A stretch of DNA of 64,000 nt from Ottowia oryzae. GTDB lineage: Bacteria > Pseudomonadota > Gammaproteobacteria > Burkholderiales > Burkholderiaceae_C. The notes under the pieces were generated by a model, which had not been told where the DNA came from, searched no databases, and saw nothing but the letters and a program-made list of their open reading frames with translations. Where the stretch lies: assembly GCF_003008535.1 (NCBI RefSeq), contig NZ_CP027666.1, positions 806,001-870,000 on the forward strand. The letters run 5' to 3'. Position 1 is the first letter of the stretch; every line of letters begins with the position of its first letter. Below are positions 31,065-40,465 of the stretch, one piece after another. The position numbers and the translations under genes were made by a program.

Positions 31065-34022
31065 ATGCCTTCGATTGCTGAGAACCCCCTGGCGCTTTCT
31101 GCCGCCCTCACCACCCGCACCCAGCAACTTTCCCTGGGCCTGGAACATGGCGCCGCCGACCTGCTGGAGCTGGTGACCCCCACCACAGCCGAGCTGCTGC
31201 ACTGGTGGTTTGGCCAGGACATGGTGGATGCGCGGGGCTGGATGAACTTTCACGCCGGGCAGCGGCAGGCGATCCTGAACGCCATCGTGGCGCACGAGGT
31301 GCTGGGCGCGGCCACGCTGAAAGACTTGTACGCCCAGGTGGACCCCGATGCCCTGCTGGCGGGCACGCGGCTGGCCGAGGTGTCGGCGGGCAAGCATGCA
31401 CACCCCAAGTACTGCTTCAAGATGGCCACGGGCACGGGCAAGACCTGGGTGCTGCAGGCGCTGCTGATCTGGCAGTTGCTGAACAAGAACGCAGCACTGG
31501 CTCAGGGGCTGGACGATGCGCGCTTCACGCGCCAGTTCATGGTGGTGGCGCCGGGGCTGATCGTGTACGAGCGGCTGCTGGATGCCTTTTGCGGAAAATT
31601 GATAGCAGGCAGCGCAAGTGGGGCAAGGGATTTCGGCCAATCGGACGTGATGAAGTTTGCCGACCTGTTCGTCCCCGAATCGCACCGCGAGGCGGTGTTC
31701 GCCTTCGTGCGCGGCAACGTGTGCGCCAAGGACGAGATCGGCCTGAAGGCCACGGGCAACGGCATGATCGCCATCACCAACTGGCATTTGCTGGCGGAGG
31801 GGGATGCGGTGGATGAGGTGGAGGACGCCGATGCCGTGGAGGCGCCTGGCGCCCTGCTGCCCGCGCATGCCGTGGCCGCCGCCGTGCTGCCGCTGGCGCC
31901 TGGCCGCGCCACGGGCAACAGCCTGGAGGTGCTGGACCGGCGCTATGCGCGCGGTAACGTGCTGGAGTTTCTGGCCGCGCTGCCGGAGCTGATGGTGTTC
32001 AACGATGAGGCGCACCACATCCACGAGTTCAAGCGCGAGGGCGAGGTGACGGAGGTGGAGTGGCAAAAGAGCCTGAGCCGCATCGCCGCCGCCAAGGGCC
32101 GGCGCTTCGTGCAGGTGGACTTTTCAGCCACGCCGTACAACGACGTGGGCAGTGGCCGGAACAAGAAGAAGCTGTACTTCCCGCACATCGTGGTGGATTT
32201 CGACCTGCAAAGCGCCATGCGCGCCGGGCTGGTGAAGTCGCTGGTGCTGGACCGGCGCAAGGAGGTGGGCGCGCTGCCCCTTGAGTTCAAGGCAGAGCGT
32301 GACGAGCTGGGCAACCCGGCCCTCAGCGAGGGCCAGCGCGTGATGCTGCGCGCGGGCCTGCACAAGCTGCGCAAGCTGGAAGCGGACTTTGCCCGCATCG
32401 ACCCCACGCGCCACCCCAAGATGCTGGTGGTGTGCGAGGACACCACCGTGTCGCCGCTGGTGGCGCAGTTTCTGCAGGAGCAGGAAGGGCTGCACGAGGA
32501 CGAGGTGATGACCATCGACTCGGGCAAGAAAGCCGAACTGGGCGAGAAGGACTGGGCGCCGGTGCGCGAGCGGCTGTTCAACGTCGATAGGCACGCCACG
32601 CCGCGCGTGATTGTCAGCGTGCTGATGCTGCGCGAGGGCTTCGACGTGAACAACATCTGCGTGATCGTGCCGCTGCGCTCGTCGCAGGCGCAGATTCTGC
32701 TGGAGCAGACGATTGGCCGGGGCCTGCGGCTGATGTGGCGCGAGGCGGAATACGGCGACCTCAAGCGCGAGAACCGCGAGCGCATCGCCGCCGGACAGGA
32801 GCCCGGGAGCCTGCTGGATGTGCTTTCCATCGTGGAGCACCCGGCGTTCCAGTCGTTCTATGACGAACTGTTGAAAGAAGGGCTGGCGGGCACCACGGAC
32901 GAGGCGATGGACAGCACGTCGAGCACGGGCGACGTGATCGCCGCCGAACTGCGCGAGGGCTACGAGGCGTTCGACTTCGGCATTCCCTTCATCCTGCGCG
33001 AGGCGGCTGAAGAAGACAGCCACGCCGCGCTCGACGTGGCCGCACTGCCCGCCTTCACGGCCATGCCGCGTGAGCAACTGGCCACGCTGCTGGGCAAGGG
33101 CGACGTGTTCATCTCGCAGGATTTGCAAAGCGCCACGCTGTTTGGAGACTACCGCGTGGCGGGCGCGGTGATGAATGTGGCGGGCTACAACGACTATCTG
33201 GCGCGGCTCACGCGGCGCATCAGCCAGGCCCTGAGCGAGCCGCTGCCCAAGGGCAACAAGATCGCCACGCACCTGGCCAAGCCTTACCTGCAGGTGCACA
33301 CGGCGGACCTGACGGGCTGGCTGGACGACTACGTGTGGACGCAGCTGTTCAGCGAAGCCTTCAACCCGCTGGAGCATGAGAACTGGCGCCTGTTGCTGCT
33401 GCAGCCCGTGGTGGACCACATCACCAAGGTGTTTGCCGTGGCGCTGCTGGAATCCGCGCAGACGCAGACCACCGGCCAAACGGAAGTGCATGCGCGCTGG
33501 TTGAGCGAAACGCCGCGCCTGATGGTGCGCGAGGCGCATTCGGTGGCCGTGGGCAAATGCATCTACACCCGCCTGGGCTGGCCCGCGCGCAACGGCGGGC
33601 TGGAGAAGGCGCTCATCCACTGGGCGCAGGCCGACAGCCAGGTGCTGGCCTTCTGCAAGATCAGCGAAACGCGCCACCCGTTCGCGCGCCTGCGCTACGT
33701 GAAGGAAGACGGCCTGCCCGCCTTCTACTGCCCCGACTTTCTGGTGCGCACGGCGGCGGGCATCTATCTGGTGGAAACCAAGGCGCAGCAGCAGACCACG
33801 CACCCCAACGTGCAGCGCAAGCTGCGCGCCGCCGTGGCGTGGTGCGAGCGCATCAACGGCTTGGCGCCGCAGCAGCGCCAGGGCTTGCCGTGGAACTACG
33901 TGCTGCTGGGTGAGGACATGGTGCAGGACTGGCAGGGCCAGGGCGCGCATCTGGCGGAACTGCTGGATTTCGCGCGGCTGCGGCCGCTGGCCAGTGCTGC
34001 CGATCAGGCCAGCCTGCTCTGA
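31065..34022 (+). CDS. res: Type III restriction endonuclease subunit with repeat-derived insertion
   Basis: Helicase-nuclease subunit of 985 residues that works only with the Mod subunit. The SF2 motor shows Walker A MATGTGKTWV near residue 120, DEAH box VFNDEAHHIHEF near 312, motif III VDFSATPYND and motif VI QTIGRGLRLMW. The C-terminal nuclease site is PD-(D/E)xK type: PDFLVRTAAGIYLVETKAQ near 889-908. The ATG at 31065 is divergent from the phosphoribosyltransferase-like gene and overlaps one of its possible starts. A dispersed repeat (31587-31640) gives an in-frame segment CGKLIAGSASGARDF near residues 175-192, between helicase motifs Ia and II. All catalytic motifs appear intact, so an active enzyme is expected. 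Confidence 0.93.
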   Translation: MPSIAENPLALSAALTTRTQQLSLGLEHGAADLLELVTPTTAELLHWWFGQDMVDARGWMNFHAGQRQAILNAIVAHEVLGAATLKDLYAQVDPDALLAGTRLAEVSAGKHAHPKYCFKMATGTGKTWVLQALLIWQLLNKNAALAQGLDDARFTRQFMVVAPGLIVYERLLDAFCGKLIAGSASGARDFGQSDVMKFADLFVPESHREAVFAFVRGNVCAKDEIGLKATGNGMIAITNWHLLAEGDAVDEVEDADAVEAPGALLPAHAVAAAVLPLAPGRATGNSLEVLDRRYARGNVLEFLAALPELMVFNDEAHHIHEFKREGEVTEVEWQKSLSRIAAAKGRRFVQVDFSATPYNDVGSGRNKKKLYFPHIVVDFDLQSAMRAGLVKSLVLDRRKEVGALPLEFKAERDELGNPALSEGQRVMLRAGLHKLRKLEADFARIDPTRHPKMLVVCEDTTVSPLVAQFLQEQEGLHEDEVMTIDSGKKAELGEKDWAPVRERLFNVDRHATPRVIVSVLMLREGFDVNNICVIVPLRSSQAQILLEQTIGRGLRLMWREAEYGDLKRENRERIAAGQEPGSLLDVLSIVEHPAFQSFYDELLKEGLAGTTDEAMDSTSSTGDVIAAELREGYEAFDFGIPFILREAAEEDSHAALDVAALPAFTAMPREQLATLLGKGDVFISQDLQSATLFGDYRVAGAVMNVAGYNDYLARLTRRISQALSEPLPKGNKIATHLAKPYLQVHTADLTGWLDDYVWTQLFSEAFNPLEHENWRLLLLQPVVDHITKVFAVALLESAQTQTTGQTEVHARWLSETPRLMVREAHSVAVGKCIYTRLGWPARNGGLEKALIHWAQADSQVLAFCKISETRHPFARLRYVKEDGLPAFYCPDFLVRTAAGIYLVETKAQQQTTHPNVQRKLRAAVAWCERINGLAPQQRQGLPWNYVLLGEDMVQDWQGQGAHLAELLDFARLRPLASAADQASLL
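31587..31640 (+). repeat. Dispersed GATAGCT-family repeat inside res
   Basis: Diverged copy: GGAAAATTGATAGCAGGCAGC, GCAAGTGGGGCAAGGGATTTCGG. It is translated in frame in the restriction subunit. Its match to the other copies is weaker than most, so the call rests on the TTGATAGC core and the following GCAGCGCAAG. Confidence 0.55.
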
Positions 34023-34072
34023 AAAGCGGTGGTCTTTGCCTCAACCCTGTGACGGGGCGGCGGTCACCCCCC

Positions 34073-34537
34073 TCAGCCGGCGCTGGCCGGCAGGCCGAAC
34101 AGGCGGTCGAACAGCCAGGTGAAGCCGAAGGTGTAGACCAGAAAGAACAGCAGCAGCGCCAGGTCGGCCACCAGCGCGTGCCACAGGCTCACGCCCAGCC
34201 ACCAGGCGATGAAGGGCACCAGCAGCAGCGCCAGCCCGCCCTCGAAGCCGATGGCGTGCGCCGCGCGCCGGCGCGCGCTGCGCCCGCGCACCGGCTGGCG
34301 CGCCTCCCAGCGCTCGAACAGGGCGTTGAACAGCAGGTTCCAGGCCACCGCGATGAGCGAGCTGCCCACCGCCACGCCGCCGGCGTGCGCCGCCGCCTCG
34401 CCGCTGGCCATGAAGGCCAGCGTGACCACGCCCATGGCGATCAGCTCGTACAGGGCCACGTAGACCACGCGCCGGCGCACGCCGGCCAGGCGAAACAGCA
34501 AAGGGGTGGGCGCAGGCGCCGCAGAGACATCCGACAT
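34073..34537 (-). CDS. PACE-family multidrug/biocide efflux transporter
   Basis: Small inner-membrane protein of 154 residues with four hydrophobic segments arranged as two related halves (VYVALYELIAMGVVTLAFM then WNLLFNALFERWEAR; AIGFEGGLALLLVPFIAWWL then LLFFLVYTFGFTWLFDRLF). The repeated WNxxFNxxFD/E-type motif and the conserved glutamate in the ALYELI and GFEGGLA helices fit the proteobacterial antimicrobial compound efflux (AceI-like) family. Known members export cationic biocides or polyamines by proton antiport; substrate here is unknown. ATG 34537 is chosen as the start of the conserved part. It converges on res with 50 bases between and is divergent from the NRPS gene. Confidence 0.85.
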   Translation of the reverse strand: MSDVSAAPAPTPLLFRLAGVRRRVVYVALYELIAMGVVTLAFMASGEAAAHAGGVAVGSSLIAVAWNLLFNALFERWEARQPVRGRSARRRAAHAIGFEGGLALLLVPFIAWWLGVSLWHALVADLALLLFFLVYTFGFTWLFDRLFGLPASAG

Positions 34538-34760
34538 GGGGCCGCACTGTAGCTTGCTGGCCGCTGTCGCCAGTGCGGGCGCGTGAGCGGCCACTCGCTG
34601 TCAGCCGGACCGCGGCGCGGACAGCGCACAATCGCCGCTCGCGGCGCGCGCGGTTGCGCGCCCGGTTCTTTTTCTTTGTGTCCACCACGCCGCCGTGTGG
34701 CGCGTGATAGCCCCAGCCCTTTGCGCCCCGACCGGCGGCCCGCCGCCCGCGCCCTTTGTC

Positions 34761-37700
34761 ATGCCCCCCTCCTACGTACTCCACGGACCCGACCGGCCGG
34801 ACCTGCTGCGCGCCGAAATCCTGGCCGACGTGTTTGAAGCCACCGCCGCGCGCGTGGCCGACAAGACGGCGCTGATCTTCGGTGACCGGCGCCTGTCCTA
34901 TGGCGCGCTGAACGCCGCCGCCGACCTGGCCGCGCACCGGCTGATCGGGGCCGGCATCCGGCCCGGCGACATGGTGGGGCTGTGGCTGCCGCGCGGCGTC
35001 GAGCTGCTGGTGCTGCAGCTGGCCATCGCCAAGACCGGCGCCGCCTGGCTGCCCTTCGACGCCGACGTGCCGAGCGAGCGCATCGCCGTTTGCCTGGACG
35101 ACGCGAGCGCCAAGGCGCTATTGATCGAGGAGCATTCGGCGCAGGCCATACAAGCGCAAACGGGCATTTCGGCCCAGATTTTGACGGCGCAGCAGCTGCT
35201 GGCGCCGCTGCCCGAGGGCACGCCGCTGCGCCGCCGCGCGGGCGCGCTGCCCGCGCACACGGCCTACGTCATCTACACCAGCGGCTCCACCGGCAAGCCC
35301 AAGGGCATCGCCATCACGCAGGCCAGCATCTGCCACTTTCTGCGCAGCGAAAACGCGCGCCTGGGCGTGCGCGAGGACGATGTGGTGTACCAGGGCTTTT
35401 CGGTCGCCTTCGACATGAGCTTCGAGGAGATCTGGATCAGCTACCTGGTGGGGGCCACGCTGTGGATCGGCCCCAAGACCCTGGCCGGCGACCCCGAGGC
35501 GCTGCCGCGCGCGCTGATCGAGCATGGCGTGAGCGTGCTGCACGCCGTGCCCACCTTGCTGGCGCTGTTCGCGCAGGACGTGCCGGGGCTGCGCCTGATC
35601 AACCTGGGCGGCGAGATGTGCCCGCAGGCGCTGGTCGACAAATGGGCCACGCCCGGCCGCCAGATGTTCAACACCTACGGCCCGACCGAGGCCACCGTGT
35701 CGGCCAGCCTGGCCGAGCTGCGCGCGGGCGAGCCGGTCACCATCGGCGAGCCGCTGCCCAATTACGGCTTGCTGGTGATCGAGGTGATCGATGCCGACAG
35801 CATCGTCGGTGGCCAGGTGCCGCCGCTCAAGATCCTGCCGTTCGGCGAGACGGGTGAGCTGTGCATCACCGGCCCCGGCGTGGCCGCAGGCTACCTGGGC
35901 CGGCCTGATCTGACGGCCGAAAAATTCCTGCCCAACCCCTGGGCGCGCAACGCCGACGAGGCGCGCCTGTACCGCACAGGCGACCTGGCGCGTGTCGAGA
36001 CCGTGGAAGGCACGCCGCAGATGCAGTGCCTGGGCCGCGCGGACGACCAGGTGAAGATTCGCGGCTTTCGCGTGGAGCTGGGCGAGATCGAGGCGGTGCT
36101 GGCCGAGCAGCCCGGCGTGGGCACCACCGCCGTCATCCTGCGCAAGGACGAGGCGGGCATGGACCAGCTCGTCGCGTTCTATGTGCCCTCGGGCGATACG
36201 CCGCCTGCGGTGCGCGCCCTGCGCGATGGGCTGTCCGAACGCCTGCCGCCCTACATGGTGCCGGCGCGTTTCGAGGCGCTGTCGGCCATGCCGCGACTGT
36301 CGTCCGGCAAGATCGACCGCAAGGTGCTGAAGGCGCAGGCCTTGAGCGAGGCCGCGCCCGTGGAGGGCGGTGACCGGCCCGAAAGCCCGGCCGAAGAGGT
36401 GCTGTTCGCCGCGCTGGCGCAGCTCTTTCCCGGCCAGCCCATCCGGCGCGAGCTGGATTTCTTCAGCGACCTGGGTGGCCATTCGCTGTTTGCGGCGCGC
36501 GTCATCTCCGCGCTGCGGCAAGACCCGCGCTTTGCGCAGGCGACGGTGGCCGACATCTACCAAAACCGCCGCATTGGGCTGATCGCGCAAAGCCTGCAGG
36601 CAGGCATGGTCGACACGGCGCAGGCCGGCGCCGAACGCCCCTTTGTGCTGCACAGCGCTTGGCGGCGCTGGCGCTGCGGGCTGGCGCAGGGCGTGGCCAT
36701 TCCGTTTCTGGTGACTTTGAAGATGGCGCAGTGGCTGGCGCCATTCTTTGCCTACCACTTCTACACGGGCGACCCGGACGATTCGGTGCTGCGGGCCATT
36801 GGCATGTCGGTGCTGGCGTTCGTGGCCACCACGCTGCTGGAATTCGTGGTGGCGTGGGCCGGCAAGTGGCTGATTGCCGGGCGGCTCAAGCCCGGCAGCT
36901 ACCCGCTGTGGGGCTGGACGTACTACCGCTGGTGGCTGGCCGACCGGCTGATCGAAGCCGTGCCCGCGTACATGATCAACGGCTCGCCGCTGTATTCGGC
37001 CTGGCTGCGCGCTTTGGGCGCGCGCATCGGGCCGGAGGTCAACCTGGGCTCGGTCACCGTGCGCGTGCCCGAGCTGGTGTCGGTGGGTGAGGGCGCCAGC
37101 ATCGGCAACGTGGTCATGCTGGAAAACGCCAGCGTGGCCGGGGGCATGCTGCACCTGAACCGTATCGACATCGGTGCGAATGCGTGCATCGGCTCGTACG
37201 TGACCATCGAAGGCGCGACGCGCATCGGCGAGTACGCGCACCTGGAAGGGCAATCTTCGCTGCGCGAGGGCCAGGAAATCCCGCCGCGCAAGATCTGGCA
37301 CGGCTCGCCTGCGCGCGAGCGGGGCGACTTCGACCCCGCTACGCTGCCGGCGCGCCCACCGGTTTCGGCGATGCGGCACGCCCTCGAAGTCACCTTCTTC
37401 GTGCTGGGCGGGCTGGCCATTGCGGTGCTGTTCTTCATGCCGGTGTTTCCCACCTTCTTGCTGATCGACGCGCTGGACGTCGAAAGCATTTCGGTGCGCC
37501 CACTGGTGGACGCGGGCACCATCAGCGATTGGCAGGCGTTTGCGCTGCGGCTGGCCAAGTTCTTCCTGCTGGCTTTGCCGGCCAGCCTGGTGTTCATTCT
37601 GGCGACGGCGCTGCTGTCGGCGTTGATCCGCTGGGCCTTTTTGCCCAGGATGCGCGCCGGCACCTGGCCGGTGCACAGCAACCGTTACCTGGCCAAGTGG

Positions 37701-38828
37701 CTGGTCAACCAGATCCAGGAATCCAGCCTGGCCGTGCTGCACGGCATCTACGCCACGGTGTATTCCGCCAGCTGGTACCGCCTGCTGGGCGCGAAGGTAG
37801 GCAAGGAGACCGAGCTGTCCACCGCCCTGGGCGTGGTGCCCGACATGCTGACGCTGGGCGACGAATGCTTCATCGCCGATGCGGTGATGCTGGGCGACGA
37901 GCACATCGACGGCGGCTGGATGACCGTCAAGCCCACCGTGGTGTCGCGCCGCAGCTTCGTCGGCAACGGCGCCTACGTGCCCGACGGCACCACCATCCCT
38001 GAAAACGTGCTGATCGGCGTGATGAGCGCCGTGCCGCGCAACGCCACCATGCAGCCCGGCGACACCTGGCTGGGCTCGCCGCCGCTGCACCTGCCGGCGC
38101 GCGAAGTGGTCACCGGCTACCCCGAAAGCCTGACCTTCGCCCCCTCGCGTTGGCGCAAGCTGGGCCGCGCGCTGGTCGAAGCCTTCCGCATCGCCGCGCC
38201 GCACGCGCTGGTGATCGCCGTGGGTTATGCGCTGGTGCTGGACGCGATGCCGCTGGCCGAAGCCGGCCGCTGGGCCGACGTGGCGCTGGACCTGGCGGTG
38301 GGCGGCGTGCTGTTTGGCTTTGCCACCTTCGTGTTCGTGGCCGTCTTCAAATGGCTGGCCGTGGGCCGCTACCGCCAGCGCGCGGTGCCGATGTGGACGC
38401 CGTTTGTCTGGCTGTCCGAGGCCACCACCAACATGTACGAGGGCATCACGGTGCCGTGGTTCCTGCGCTACCTGCGCGGCACGCCGTGGCTGAGCGACGC
38501 CTTCAACCTGCTGGGCGCGCACATCGGGCGAGGGGTGTACCTGGACACCACCGACATCACCGAATTCGATTGCGTGCACATCGGCGACCACAGCGAACTG
38601 AATGCCGCCTGCTGCCCGCAGACGCACCTGTTCGAAGACCGCGTGATGAAGATCGACGAGGTGCGCATCGGCAGTCGCGTGACGCTGGGGCCGCGCTGCA
38701 CCGTGCTGTACGGCGCCCGGGTGGGCGACGGCGCGCAGCTGGGCCCGCTCACGCTGGTGATGAAGGGCGAGAACATCCCGCCCGGTACGCGCTGGCATGG
38801 GCTGCCAGCGGCGCCATGGCGCGGCTGA
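34761..38828 (+). CDS. Pls/PosA-type single-module NRPS with transmembrane, left-handed-helix C-terminus
   Basis: Large membrane NRPS of 1355 residues. The adenylation domain (about 30-520) has A3 YVIYTSGSTGKPKGI, A5 NTYGPTEATV, A7 YRTGDLAR, A8 KIRGFRVELGEIE and A10 SGKIDRK. A thiolation domain follows with serine S575 in DLGGHSLFA, the attachment point for phosphopantetheine. No condensation or thioesterase domain is present. Instead there are transmembrane helices alternating with three hexapeptide-repeat (left-handed beta-helix) segments from about 640 to the end, the layout of epsilon-poly-lysine synthetase Pls and PosA. These enzymes join one amino acid repeatedly through side-chain amide bonds. 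An acidic residue in the FDMSFEEIW pocket segment hints at a basic amino acid. A phosphopantetheinyl transferase 1.6 kb downstream could activate it. Confidence 0.9.
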   Translation: MPPSYVLHGPDRPDLLRAEILADVFEATAARVADKTALIFGDRRLSYGALNAAADLAAHRLIGAGIRPGDMVGLWLPRGVELLVLQLAIAKTGAAWLPFDADVPSERIAVCLDDASAKALLIEEHSAQAIQAQTGISAQILTAQQLLAPLPEGTPLRRRAGALPAHTAYVIYTSGSTGKPKGIAITQASICHFLRSENARLGVREDDVVYQGFSVAFDMSFEEIWISYLVGATLWIGPKTLAGDPEALPRALIEHGVSVLHAVPTLLALFAQDVPGLRLINLGGEMCPQALVDKWATPGRQMFNTYGPTEATVSASLAELRAGEPVTIGEPLPNYGLLVIEVIDADSIVGGQVPPLKILPFGETGELCITGPGVAAGYLGRPDLTAEKFLPNPWARNADEARLYRTGDLARVETVEGTPQMQCLGRADDQVKIRGFRVELGEIEAVLAEQPGVGTTAVILRKDEAGMDQLVAFYVPSGDTPPAVRALRDGLSERLPPYMVPARFEALSAMPRLSSGKIDRKVLKAQALSEAAPVEGGDRPESPAEEVLFAALAQLFPGQPIRRELDFFSDLGGHSLFAARVISALRQDPRFAQATVADIYQNRRIGLIAQSLQAGMVDTAQAGAERPFVLHSAWRRWRCGLAQGVAIPFLVTLKMAQWLAPFFAYHFYTGDPDDSVLRAIGMSVLAFVATTLLEFVVAWAGKWLIAGRLKPGSYPLWGWTYYRWWLADRLIEAVPAYMINGSPLYSAWLRALGARIGPEVNLGSVTVRVPELVSVGEGASIGNVVMLENASVAGGMLHLNRIDIGANACIGSYVTIEGATRIGEYAHLEGQSSLREGQEIPPRKIWHGSPARERGDFDPATLPARPPVSAMRHALEVTFFVLGGLAIAVLFFMPVFPTFLLIDALDVESISVRPLVDAGTISDWQAFALRLAKFFLLALPASLVFILATALLSALIRWAFLPRMRAGTWPVHSNRYLAKWLVNQIQESSLAVLHGIYATVYSASWYRLLGAKVGKETELSTALGVVPDMLTLGDECFIADAVMLGDEHIDGGWMTVKPTVVSRRSFVGNGAYVPDGTTIPENVLIGVMSAVPRNATMQPGDTWLGSPPLHLPAREVVTGYPESLTFAPSRWRKLGRALVEAFRIAAPHALVIAVGYALVLDAMPLAEAGRWADVALDLAVGGVLFGFATFVFVAVFKWLAVGRYRQRAVPMWTPFVWLSEATTNMYEGITVPWFLRYLRGTPWLSDAFNLLGAHIGRGVYLDTTDITEFDCVHIGDHSELNAACCPQTHLFEDRVMKIDEVRIGSRVTLGPRCTVLYGARVGDGAQLGPLTLVMKGENIPPGTRWHGLPAAPWRG

Positions 38829-39155
38829 GTCGCCCACCCGGCACTGCCCGGCTGTGGAGCTAGGGTGTATACCGGCGAGAGGCGTCGAGACATCCGGGCG
38901 ATGGGGTGCGTGCGCGTTCCGTGTGTCCGCGCGGTGTGACCGGTGTCACGCCCGGCTGTGGCGTGCACACCAAAAGACGCGCACGGCCCATGGTGTCAAC
39001 CTGCCTGCCGCAAGTACTATGCGCTGATGGGGCGCCGCGGCGTTGCAGATGCAGCCCGCCGCGCGAACCACGCCCGCTTCCTCCCCATCCGACGATCCGC
39101 CGCCGTGGCGCCCTGCACGCGGTGCGGGTCAACCTCTGTCGCACCACTTTCAACC
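38829..39155. other. 327-base intergenic region between NRPS and phospholipase genes
   Basis: No gene is supported. A near-symmetric site GGTGTGACCG/GTGTCACGCC (38932-38951, eight of ten pairs matching) lies in the middle and could be a regulator site for pldA. Nothing else is evident. Confidence 0.4.
38932..38951. promoter_or_regulatory. Imperfect palindrome upstream of pldA
   Basis: The 20-base block GGTGTGACCGGTGTCACGCC is symmetric at eight of ten paired positions. It lies about 205 bases ahead of the pldA start. Operator function is only a positional guess. Confidence 0.3.
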
Positions 39156-40382
39156 ATGAAACGCTTTCACACCTTCGCTGCGCCGCTGACTGTCGGCATG
39201 ACCCTCGGCGGCTTCGCCTGGGCGCAGGTGCCCGCACCCGCCGGCGTGCCCGAGCGCGCCGAATCCGCCGCCGCCTGGCAAAGCTGCCTGGGCAAACCCG
39301 ACGCCGAACGCCTGGGCTGTTTTGACCAATGGGCGCGCGGCCAGCACGAACTGCTGTCGGCCATCGAGGACAAAAGCCGCGCCGCCGAAACCTCGCCCGC
39401 GCGCAACGTGGCGCCCAGCGCGCAGGCTTCGGCCGTGCGTGGCCAGGTGGCTGCGGCGCTGGCCACCACGCAACCGGTGGCCGACGGCGCGGGCTCGGCC
39501 GGTGTGATCGGGGTCGGCCTGGAGCAGGGTTGCCGCGACCGGCAGTTCTCGGACACCTCGCGCTTCTGGGAGCTGGAATCCGGCTCCAGCTGCCCCACCT
39601 TCGGCCTGCGCGCCTTCTACCCCACCACCGTGGCTGTCGCCACCAGCGACGAGATCAACCGCCTGCCCACCTCGCCCAACCCGGCCAACAGCGCGACCGT
39701 GCCCGTCGACTACGGCAAGCACTCGGTGCGCCTGCAGGTATCCGTGCGCACCAAGCTGGCCAGCGGCCTGCTGACGCCCAAGGACGGCACGCTGCGCGAT
39801 TCGCTGTGGGCCGGCTACACCAGCCAGTCGGAATGGCAGGTGTTCAACAGCACGCTGTCGCGCCCCTTCCGCAACACCGATCACACGCCTGAGCTGATCT
39901 ACGTGTACCCCACCACCGCCAAGCTGCCGGGCGGCTGGCTGTGGCGCTACAGCGGCGTCGGCCTGGTGCACCAGTCCAACGGCCAGAGCGATCCGCTGTC
40001 GCGCAGCTGGAACCGCGCCTACCTGATGACCGGCTTCGAGAAAGACGACCGCTTCACCGTGCAGCTGCGCCTGTGGAAGCGCCTGTCTGAGTCGATCGAG
40101 AAGGACAACAACCCCGACATCACCCGCTACCTGGGCCGTGGCGACCTCACCGTGGGCTGGAACATCGACTCCAAGAACAGCATCCGCGCGGTGTACACCG
40201 GCTTCAACAAGCGCGGCTCGGGCAAGATCGAATGGACGCGATCGGTGGGCGACGGCCTGGGCAACTCCTTCTCGGGCCTGCGGCTGTACACGTCGCTTTT
40301 CTACGGCTACGGTGACACGCTGATCGACTACAACTTCAAGCGCGCCACCTTCCGCATCGGCCTGAGCCTGGTCGATTTCTGA
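39156..40382 (+). CDS. pldA: Outer membrane phospholipase A1 (OMPLA)
   Basis: Outer-membrane beta-barrel enzyme of 408 residues that removes acyl chains from mislocalised phospholipids in the outer leaflet after calcium-dependent dimerisation. The catalytic set has the same spacing as E. coli OMPLA (H142, S144, N156): here H272 and S274 in LVHQSNGQSD, and N286 in SWNRAYL. A signal peptide ends near FAWAQ|VP. The N-terminal extension of about 130 residues (WQSCLGKPDAERLGCFDQWA) is longer than the E. coli enzyme and common in betaproteobacteria as I recall. The C-terminus ends in an aromatic residue after GLSLVDF, as barrels do. ATG 39156 is chosen because it precedes the signal peptide; no neighbour on the same strand is coupled. 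Confidence 0.93.
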   Translation: MKRFHTFAAPLTVGMTLGGFAWAQVPAPAGVPERAESAAAWQSCLGKPDAERLGCFDQWARGQHELLSAIEDKSRAAETSPARNVAPSAQASAVRGQVAAALATTQPVADGAGSAGVIGVGLEQGCRDRQFSDTSRFWELESGSSCPTFGLRAFYPTTVAVATSDEINRLPTSPNPANSATVPVDYGKHSVRLQVSVRTKLASGLLTPKDGTLRDSLWAGYTSQSEWQVFNSTLSRPFRNTDHTPELIYVYPTTAKLPGGWLWRYSGVGLVHQSNGQSDPLSRSWNRAYLMTGFEKDDRFTVQLRLWKRLSESIEKDNNPDITRYLGRGDLTVGWNIDSKNSIRAVYTGFNKRGSGKIEWTRSVGDGLGNSFSGLRLYTSLFYGYGDTLIDYNFKRATFRIGLSLVDF

Positions 40383-40411
40383 TCGCGCGGCCCGCACCTT
40401 TCACTTGCGGG

Positions 40412-40465
40412 TTGAATGGCTGCCAGCGCACGGTGCGCCAGCGCTGGTAGCTATGATAAATGTAG
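40412..40465 (-). repeat. Dispersed GATAGCT-family repeat holding the transferase start
   Basis: Reverse copy (GCTGCCAGCGC, CACGGTGC, GCCAGCGCTGGTAGCTATGAT). The most likely ATG of the phosphopantetheinyl transferase (40453) is the ATG inside the AGCTATGATAA segment, so the repeat has supplied a start codon and leader. Confidence 0.75.

Noticed and set aside
35100..35180. Possible GATAGCT-family repeat inside the NRPS gene
   Set aside because: Only loose similarity (CGCTATTGATCGAGG); the AGCGCTGG and AGCTATCA blocks are missing and the translation fits the adenylation domain.
35118..38837. Antisense open frame of 1239 codons opposite the NRPS gene
   Set aside because: In high-GC DNA with strong third-position bias the opposite strand stays open; its translation is His/Arg/Gln-rich and matches no family, while the sense strand has all NRPS motifs.
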